Assembly (NCBI GenBank): GCA_963573305.1 | Contig: OY754339.1 | Location: 6,247,941-6,311,940, forward strand | DNA: 64,000 bases | Reading direction: 5' to 3' | Origin: Pyrrhosoma nymphula | Lineage: Eukaryota > Arthropoda > Insecta > Odonata > Coenagrionidae | Shown here: piece by piece, positions 57,174 to 64,000 of the stretch | Layout: the number at the start of each line of letters is the position of its first letter | Numbering within the stretch: position 1 is the stretch's first letter | The notes under the pieces: model-generated | What the model was told of the DNA's origin: nothing | Database searches by the model: none | Seen by the model: the letters and a program-made list of their open reading frames with translations, nothing else | Position numbers and translations under genes: made by a program

Positions 57174-59874
57174 CAGGGCTTCCACTGACTCACTTTTCTC
57201 ACTTTTACTCACTTATTCGAAAACCGGGTCACTTGTTTTTCACTATTTTGAAAACATGCTCACATTTCTGGCAAATGCGAGCCTAATCTACAAACAAAAT
57301 CCATCCTTTTCGTGGAAATCAGTCGCCTTTGCACAATTTGAAAACTAATTTGAGCAATGAAGTGCATTTAGTCCAGATTCTCAGCTGCATCCTGTGATGG
57401 CATCATGGACACCTTTACAGGAATGTTCAGGGAAGGTCACGTACCGAAGGGGATGTTTTTAGGAAGGAAAAAGGTGGCTTACTTGTGGACTGAAGCCCTC
57501 AGCCCTTACTTCCAGGATCTAATGGTGGAAGATGCTCAAAATGCTGTTGGCTTTACTATTTGTTATGATGATACAGCTTACGAGAAATGCTTTAAGGAAC
57601 TGCAGGTTGGCATCAGGTTCTACTCTGAAAAGAAAAGAACAGTAGTTTTTCGTCACTTACAGACTTCATTCATTGGCAGGGCCACTGCTGAAATATTGTT
57701 TCAGTTAATTTGTTCTGCATACTGTTATGTTCTGTGTACTTTGGGAAAATGCTCATGGTCTCTTGCGACGGCCCCAATGTAAACAAAGCCATTGTTAGGT
57801 ATTTTTCTCTGAAACTCAAATCTGAAATTGACAGAGGACTTCTTGAAATTGGTTTCTTCAACCTGCACATCCTCCATACATCATTTCAGAAAGGGCTTGA
57901 AATTTTTGGATTGGAGGTATCTGATGTCATTATTCTTGTATATGACTTTCTAGACTATCCAAGTCGTTTTGTGTGTTTGAAAAATCTCAAACGGTGAAGA
58001 AAGTGCCTGTGCATGAGTTTCTGAAGCATGTTGTTTCCCGGTGGCTCACCCTGTCCCCAGCAGCAGAGAGACTTCAAGAGCAATTGCCAGCTCTCAAACA
58101 CTATTTTCTTCAAGTGTTACCTTGTCAGAAAGGCAAAGAGGCCCTTGCATCCAAGTGCTATCAGGCTATTGCTAACATCCTTAAGGATAAAACCTTCCCT
58201 GCAGAGATAGTCTTGGTCCTGTATAGTGCTAAAATATTTGAAATATTTTCAAAACTTTTCCAATATGATCTGCCTATGATCCATGTTTTGTATGAAGGGG
58301 TTGAGAGTCTATATTTCCTATTGCTAAGTAGGTTCTGCAAGCCAGAGCTTCTCACGAGCAAGCAAGAATGCATGAAAGAAGCCTTCTTTCTCAATACCAA
58401 CAATGTAATGGAAATGAGGAAAATTGACGTTGGTAAGGATGCCGACCGGCTTCTTGTCGAACAGGAATGCTTGCATCTGCTGAGTTTTAAGTTTTATCAA
58501 GAAGCTTTAAAAACATTATCAGGTGGCTGTGAGCCACCTTCTCCAGAAATCAGTCCTCGCAAAGGGAAGAGAGGCTCGTCACCTGAAATATTTGAAGCCT
58601 CAAAACACCGAGGAAAGTTCCTTGCAGAACATTGTATCTGTTTACAAGATGCTGCAGATGCTGATGGAAGTGGATGAAGATGGCCTTTGAGATGAGTGGA
58701 GGTTGTTGCTGCTGGGAATCCTTCTGCCATATGAACCTGGAACTAGGATTGACGATTACTGGATCCAGATATTTACCAAGACAGATGTCGCCAGTGATCC
58801 CAAGTAACGGCTCGTAAGCAAAGTGGTGAAAGCTACCACCTGTTTGGCCCATGGCAGTTCTGATGTCAAGGGAGGATTTTCTTTTTCCAGAAATCAGCTC
58901 CCTGCTGACATGTTGGCTATGCTGGAGTGTACTCTTAATGCCAGGCTCAACATCAGGGATGGCCTTCGAGACTACAATGCCATCCTTGAACATGTGCCCA
59001 TGACTTGGCAGCTGCTCAAGAGTGTAGCAGTGGCATGCAGCAGGTATGAAGAGTACCTGGAGGTTCAATGGAAACTGAAAGAAGACGAGCTGAAGAGATT
59101 GCAAGAAGAGGAGAACGCACACTGGAAGAGGCGAGAGGCCACCCAGTTAAAGGAACGACAGGCATTGGGCAAGCTGCAGGATGACCTGCATGCGACAAGT
59201 AAGGAGGAGATTGAGGAGTGCAAGGCTTGCAGTCAACCAGTGAACGAAGGCAAAAAAAAAGGGCTGGAGGAGGCTATTGCTTAAAATGATACGACAAAAG
59301 TCACCATTGCCCCAAGTATGTTGTGGGGGGGGGGCTCAAACTCTGCGGCCATGGGCGGATGACTTGCTGAAGAAAATGGGGCCTTTGCAAAAGAAAGTAG
59401 AGAAGAGGACATCGCCTCAACTAGAGCAGCTTTTTAAGAATCACAAAAAGTGCCGGGATGACGATCCCAAGGCACAGGCCAGACTAAAATTATGCCTAGA
59501 CCAAAATTATGTATTATTGTTTGTAATAATAGCTTTTTACATTTGATCTCTAATCATCTAATGTATGGTAGGTTATTTACCTTATTCTTATCTATTTTGT
59601 ACGAATCATCTCTAGTCAAGATTTCTTTATTTTTTGTTTATTCTTTAGGTATGCTTTCTAGGGTCCGAAATACAAGTGTTCATTGTCCAATTCTTTGTAT
59701 TGTAATTTTTATCCCTGTTGCTACTGCTTTGAAACGAGTTCCACCTTAAAATATTGCAAAATGTAGGGTTATCACCAATTTTATCATTGTTTTCTCACTT
59801 TGTTCACATTTTCCCCTCACTTTTTTGGCAGAAACCGCTCACTTTTCTGTATCAAAAAGTGAGTGGAAGCCGTG
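57174..59874 (+). mobile_element. hAT transposon, near full length
   Basis: Left end CAGGGCTTCCACT and right end complement CACGGCTTCCACT, flanked by the perfect 8-bp direct repeat GGAATTCA (57166-57173 and 59875-59882). Subterminal CACTTTT/CTCACTTTTT repeats lie at both sides. The 2.7-kb interior carries a plus-strand transposase relic. Length, ends and duplication agree with a formerly autonomous hAT element. Confidence 0.88.
57405..59284 (+). pseudogene. hAT-type transposase relic
   Basis: Frames 57405-57782, 57710-57997, 57973-58677 and 58823-59284 are consecutive pieces separated by two frameshifts (about 57745 and 57970) and stops near 58677. Landmarks: VSCDGPNVNKAIVRYFSLK (likely the second catalytic Asp region), FFNLHILHTSFQKGLEIFG, HEFLKHVVSRWLTLSPAAER, and the C-terminal hAT-like stretch HGSSDVKGGFSFSRNQL followed by a charged coiled-coil-like tail (ELKRLQEEENAHWKRREA). 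The classic SERLFS dimerisation motif is diverged (GGFSFSR). The order and flanking 8-bp duplications support a divergent hAT clade. Confidence 0.75.
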
Positions 59875-59882
59875 GGAATTCA

Positions 59883-60191
59883 GCACGGCCATGCCCGGCG
59901 AGGAGGAGGAGAGGGGGCAGCCGTGATCGGTGATGGTTGGAGGAAGCTAGTGTCCGAGGTTTGCCCATCAAAAAATGGACATGGCAATAAGTAGGCCATT
60001 TCTCTTGGAATGTGAGGTCGAAATGGAAATGAGACAGGTTAATGCGTTGTTTTTATGTGGAGTGCTAGTGGTGGCGGACATTGGATGTGAATTGTAAATA
60101 TGGTTAAGAGCATATTTTGGATTAACGATTGGAAATATTCGTTAAAAATTGAGTCAGCTGTATTTAACTTAGCCATTACTTTTTAGAAGAG
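59883..60191. other. Spacer with GC-rich start
   Basis: GAGGAGGAGGAGAGGGG and neighbouring CG-rich sequence, no frame of note. The right part (60110-60191) may belong to the hAT relic continued at 62281-62990. Confidence 0.3.
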
Positions 60192-60221
60192 TTAACTTTT
60201 AATCTTGAAAAACTTTAAACT

Positions 60222-61712
60222 TTGTATTTCCACATGAAATTTATTGTATCAGCCCCCAATGTATCAGCCCCCAATCACCTCCTGGCTAGGAGACTCAACG
60301 AAATATTCAGACAACATTCCAAGTTTTCACCTAAGTACGAAGTCATAAACTCAGTCGATCTAGCGGTTCGACTGTCCCAACTAGTGCTCCCTCCCAAGTG
60401 CACACTTGTCTCCTTCGATGTAGCCAACTTGTTCCCCAGTGTCCCCTCTAAAAAGGCCGTCAAACTAGCGGAAGACATCCTCCAACAGAAACGTGTCTCC
60501 ATCCGGATAGTGTTTGACCTGTGCTCTGCTCTGGAAACTTGTGTCTCCCAGAACTATTTTAAATTTGGTGGAAAAATATACGAACAGTCAGAAGGCCTTT
60601 CTATGGGTTTGCCTTTGTCCCCCTTGCTTGCGGACATTTATATGGACAATTTCGAAAATGTTTTGTTCTCATCCGTGAACCCTTTAGTGAAAAATGTGTG
60701 TGCCTGGTATCGCTATGTAGATGATATCTTGTGTGTGTGGTCGGGGTCCAATAGACAGCTCGACACCTTCTTACACCATTTAAATTCTTTAGACCAGTCC
60801 CTCAATTTCACGATGGAGAAAGAAAATAATGGGTCCCTTAATTTCTTAGATTTAACTATTTATAAAGAATTTGACAAATTAGCCTTCTCGATTTTCAGAA
60901 AGAATACATACACGGACCAAATAATTCACGCCAAGTCTAGGCATCACTTTACGCAAAAACTGTCAGCTTTCCACTCCATGCTCCATCGTCTCCTCACAAT
61001 TCCTCTATCCAAAGTAAATTTTGAAAAAGAGTTAAATGTTATTAAACAAATTGCTATGAGTAATGGATACCAACCACACCTAATTGAAAGATTATACCAG
61101 AAAAAAGTGGAAAAAATGGCCATCAAGACCATCTATGGCACCTCCCCTCAGGGCAAAAGTACCGAAAAATGGAGAAGATGCCTTTACTTGGGTAACCTCT
61201 CCCTGCAAACCATCAAGTTATTCCAGAGGTTTTACATTAGAACTGCGTTTTACAACAAATGTAATTTGAAAAATATATTTTCCAAGTGCAAAGACATCAT
61301 TCCAAAATTGTAAAAGAGTGGGGTGTACCAACTAAAGTGCGAGTGTTCAGCCATATATATTGGTCAGACAGGCAGGAAGTTCCAGGAGAGGCTGAAAGAA
61401 CATATTGCCTGTTTCAAAAACAAAAATGTAAACTCCAACTTTGCCAAGCATCTACTGGACAACGGTCACCACAGTGATTTCAGCCCCGAAATTCTGCATT
61501 ACGAAGGAAAAGGTCCCAGGCTAGATGCTCTTGAGCAGCTGGAAATTTTGAAATGCGTCAGCAATGATTGTGTAATTGTGAATGATCTGTTGTATGCCTC
61601 CCGCTCCCCCATCCTCAACCTCTCCCTGTTCCATGAGCCTCCCTTAACCACACCCTCTGTTTCCGACTATTCTCAACCGCTTAACCCTCCCGTACCGCCC
61701 GGGGGTAGTTAG
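60222..61712 (+). pseudogene. Penelope RT and GIY-YIG endonuclease, one nonsense codon
   Basis: One frame from 60222 to 61712 interrupted by a single TAA at 61311-61313. RT landmarks by residue: SFDVANLFPSVP (64-75, first catalytic Asp66), GLSMGLPLSP (125-134) and YRYVDDIL (163-170, catalytic YVDD). After the stop the endonuclease carries YIGQTGRKFQERLKEHI, matching the GIY-YIG core with the conserved Arg, and the downstream DALEQLEIL with the expected acidic residue. The family copies cDNA from nicked target ends, and telomere-related members exist. The N-terminal fingers region is truncated, so this copy is not functional as it stands. Confidence 0.85.
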
Positions 61713-62094
61713 CGCTAAAGGCTTTACTTCTACCTGCCCCCAACCCACCGCCACCCCCCTTTCTTTCCCTACCTATGACTCCACGTCACCCAAAAATCCC
61801 ATTACCAATCCCCCCTTCACTTGACTCACCCACCCCACCCCTTCCATCTTCTTCCCCCCCCCCCCGCTCATGTGTGCATCTGAACCTCCACCCGTACCAC
61901 CTGGGGGTAGTTAGCGCTAAAAGCCTACCTGCCCCCATCCCACCGCCACCCCTCCCCCCTTTCTTTCCCTACCTATGACTCCACGTCTCCCAAAAATCCC
62001 ATTACCAATCCCCCCTTCACTTGACTCACCCACCCCACCCCTTCCATCTTCTTCCCCCCCCCCCCGCTCATGTGTGCATCTGAACCTCCACCCC
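61691..62094 (+). repeat. Two-copy tandem repeat in Penelope 3' region
   Basis: About 202-bp unit repeated once: CGTACCGCCCGGGGGTAGTT at 61691 and CGTACCACCTGGGGGTAGTT at 61893, each followed by C-rich sequence, a C run and TGTGTGCATCTGAACCTCCA. Strongly pyrimidine-rich and non-coding. Confidence 0.85.
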
Positions 62095-62130
62095 CACAAC
62101 TCTTTTTTGTATATAAGTGAACATTTTTCT

Positions 62131-62188
62131 GTATTATGCACCTGATGATGACGCCCTGACGTTGAAACTATGGTCGTAGCTAAATAAA
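62131..62188 (+). ncRNA. Hammerhead ribozyme-like motif of the Penelope element
   Basis: Core elements in order: CTGATGA (62142-62148), a short stem II (GACG 62150-62153 with CGTT 62160-62163, loop CCCTGA), GAAAC (62164-62168), loop TATG, and GTC (62173-62175) as cleavage site. Stem III is the 2-bp A-C/G-T type typical of Penelope hammerheads. Stem I pairs GT..GC (62176-62180) with GCAC (62138-62141), then an internal loop, then AATA with TATT. One extra T precedes stem II and stem II contains a G-T pair, so activity is uncertain. Confidence 0.6.
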
Positions 62189-62280
62189 TTTCATGTGGAA
62201 ATACAAAGTTTAAAGTTTTTCAAGATGAATTCCAAGTTCCACAAAGTAACGCCTGAAACCATCAATTTTAACTTTTAATC

Positions 62281-62990
62281 GTTAAAATGATTCATAAACT
62301 GATACAAAACTAACTTCAGTTAATTTTTGGTGAATGTCGACTTGTTCGAATTTGGGCACGAAACTTGCCCTACAGACAATGGGGAAAATAAAATGGTATC
62401 TAAGAATGCAATATAAAAGAAATCCATGAATAGGCCCAGACGAATATACTACGTCCAAGTAAAAGCGGGGTTGAGTGTCGAGTGACCGTCAAAGTTTAGG
62501 AACTCAGGCGAGAAAACACGACACCACTCGAAGATCACATCTGTGTACAACACTGGCATTCCATCATCAGCGCAATGTGAAAAGGATGTTTAGTGCTGCT
62601 GCAGGGCTTCTCATTTCAGACAGGAGAGGACGGATGTCCGATACAAATTTTGAAATGAGAATATTAAATTAAAGTTTAATGACTTTTTAAGTGAAAGTTA
62701 AATACATATTTCTTGAATTTCAAGTTTGTATTTATTTTAACCCAATTGTGAAAAATAGTTTATAAAAGTTACTTTTTAAAATTTTCTTAAAAGTAACTGA
62801 AAAAGTAACTTTTAATGTAAAAGTTACTTTTTAAAAACTTTAATCAGTTACTTTATCAGAAAAGTAGCTTTTAACTTTGAGTAGTTACTTTTTACAGAGA
62901 TTAACTTTAACTAGTTACTTTTTACAGCATAACTAACTTTAGTCAGTTAATGTGTTTTGGTAACTTTCCCAACTATGGTTAGGAGTTAAC
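62281..62990 (+). mobile_element. hAT relic with AGTTACTTTT subterminal repeats
   Basis: A frame near 62560-62668 keeps the hAT C-terminal signature (NVKRMFSAAAGLLISDRRG then MSDTNFEMRIL). Downstream, about ten copies of AAAGTTACTTTTTA-like motifs lead to a terminus whose complement reads CATAGTTGGGAAAGTTACC. The left end was not found; the Penelope element lies inside it. Confidence 0.6.
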
Positions 62991-63019
62991 AATACCCTGC
63001 ACAGAAGTTATAAGGTGTG

Positions 63020-63560
63020 AGTTTGATCTGAAACAAGAGAGTTGGGGTTTGTGAGGGGTATGAAGAGTGGTGATTGTGACATATGTCAAGTGTCAGTGGA
63101 TAGAGAAAGTGCAAATATGAGTTTTGGGGAAAACTGCAAGGGGTTTTGAATGACTGTGGCACTAATGAGAATATAATTGTATTAGATGACGTGAATGACT
63201 GGGATGTTGTGAGAAGGGCTGCCTCTGAGAAAGTGGTTCAGCCTTTTGGTGATCTTCGAGGGAACGATGACGGAGAAACACTCGATGCGTGTGCATGGCT
63301 ACATGATTATTTGTGCTGAGTACGTGGGATTTACATAAGAAAATTTATTTTTATAAACGGCAAAGGGATGATTGTAGAGCATAATTGACTTCATTGCCCA
63401 CGATGGTAGATTGAGAGTTTGTGAGGGATACAATGTGGACGAGGGGGACTGAATACAGAATGGAGAGCTGTATTTGGTGGTCTCTGGAGTGCATCTGAGT
63501 AGGAAGTGGCTTCCAAAGAAGAACGTCATTCTAACAATAATGTGGAATGAACCTTTTCCC
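63020..63560 (+). mobile_element. LINE endonuclease fragment, inverted copy of 54030-54563
   Basis: Over about 525 bp it is the near-exact reverse complement of the 54-kb fragment, sharing frames GTNENIIVLDDVNDWDVVRR and GDLRGNDDGETLDACAWLH with the same stop-prone structure. Homology ends at GTGGAATGAAC on one side and GATC(T)GA on the other. Confidence 0.75.
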
Positions 63561-63604
63561 TCTCTCTACAGCTTTTTCTCATTGTGCATTTCCCTAGCCA
63601 GTAT

Positions 63605-63954
63605 TCAGGGATTTTACAAGTCAGGGAAATCAGGGAAATGTCAGGGAGTTCGAAACCCGTCAGGGAAATCAGTGAAATTTCAGGGAAAATCGTCGAGCTG
63701 CCAGGGGAAAATTGGATGAATGCGAAGGTCGATGAATTGGTCAGTGGCCCATGGATCCCAACTATACGTTCATTCGTTGTTGCCGGATTTGATGTTCCAT
63801 CTTCTGATTTTGTCTTTGTTTCATAAATTTATCAATAACTTTGATGAGTAAAAGTAACATTGGTTTTTCTCAGCTTTCATTTGAACTTGAAATTTTGGAA
63901 AACGTCAGGGTAATGTCAGGGAATTTCTTTTCCAGAATCTTGTATCAACCCTGT
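63605..63954. mobile_element. Probable hAT-like MITE with GTCAGGGAAAT repeats
   Basis: CAGGGATTTTACAAG at the left and complement CAGGGTTGATACAAG at the right are imperfectly inverted. Six or more TCAGGGAAA-type repeats are inside. No exact 8-bp duplication is visible (CCAGTATT against TGTATGCT). Confidence 0.45.
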
Positions 63955-64000
63955 GTATGCTATTAGTATCTAAGTTTAATATTTAGTTCTTTGTACATTT

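Larger units (their letters stand above)
60205..62267 (+). mobile_element. Penelope-like element (GIY-YIG class)
   Basis: Carries a Penelope-type RT followed by a GIY-YIG endonuclease, the diagnostic pair for EN+ Penelope-like elements. It is flanked by a 13-bp direct repeat TTAACTTTTAATC (60192-60204 and 62268-62280). Positions 60205-60243 are the exact reverse complement of 62185-62223, so a piece of the 3' end lies inverted at the 5' side, a configuration known for this group. The 5' part of the RT gene is missing. It appears inserted in a hAT relic whose 3' part continues to 62990. Confidence 0.85.

Noticed and set aside
61775..61978. Proline-rich frame
   Set aside because: It is a translation of the C-rich tandem repeat in the Penelope 3' region.

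Overview
The window looks like animal, most probably arthropod, nuclear DNA. It is AT-rich and has spliced genes with GT-AG (and one GC-AG) introns. The intergenic and intronic space is packed with DNA transposons, non-LTR and Penelope-like elements, tRNA-derived and 5S-rRNA-derived SINEs and fold-back repeats. No bacterial operon structure, CRISPR array or functional rRNA gene is visible. The species cannot be named from the sequence alone.

Three conserved single-copy genes could be assembled exon by exon with consistent splice phases. (1) POLR3K, the small RNA polymerase III subunit, lies on the minus strand (20137-20534, two exons, 108 codons). (2) BABAM2 (BRE/BRCC45), a scaffold of the BRISC and BRCA1-A deubiquitinase complexes, lies on the plus strand (21351-27664, three exons, 390 codons). 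(3) A short DNTTIP2/Fcf2-type rRNA-processing protein lies on the minus strand (35364-48829, six exons, 247 codons). POLR3K and BABAM2 are divergent with about 0.8 kb between start codons. BABAM2 and DNTTIP2 converge.

Layout. 1-20 kb is transposon territory: a pogo/Tigger relic (1313-2547), fold-back SINEs, a 3-kb TA-flanked element (9315-12315), and a decayed LINE (12.8-18.96 kb) split first by a solo LTR and then by a long-TIR DNA transposon that itself carries a hAT-like insertion. 20-27.7 kb holds POLR3K and BABAM2; the second BABAM2 intron carries hAT and MITE copies, a hammerhead-like palindrome and a SINE. 27.7-35.3 kb is intergenic with SINEs and MITEs. 35.3-48.8 kb is DNTTIP2, whose three largest introns hold a palindromic relative of the long-TIR transposon (37181-41207), a Copia relic with a mariner-like insertion, two copies of one hAT MITE, and another hammerhead-like palindrome. 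49-64 kb has no recognised host gene. It holds LINE fragments, a 5S-derived SINE, a 2.7-kb hAT element with exact target duplications (57174-59874), and a Penelope-like element (60205-62267) with RT, GIY-YIG and hammerhead-type motifs.

The genes do not form a pathway with each other: they act in tRNA/5S transcription, ubiquitin signalling in DNA repair, and ribosome biogenesis. The most unusual content is structural: nested insertions with readable target-site duplications, a transposase reading frame that kept its DNA-binding part but lost its catalytic core, and mirrored hammerhead-like sequences.
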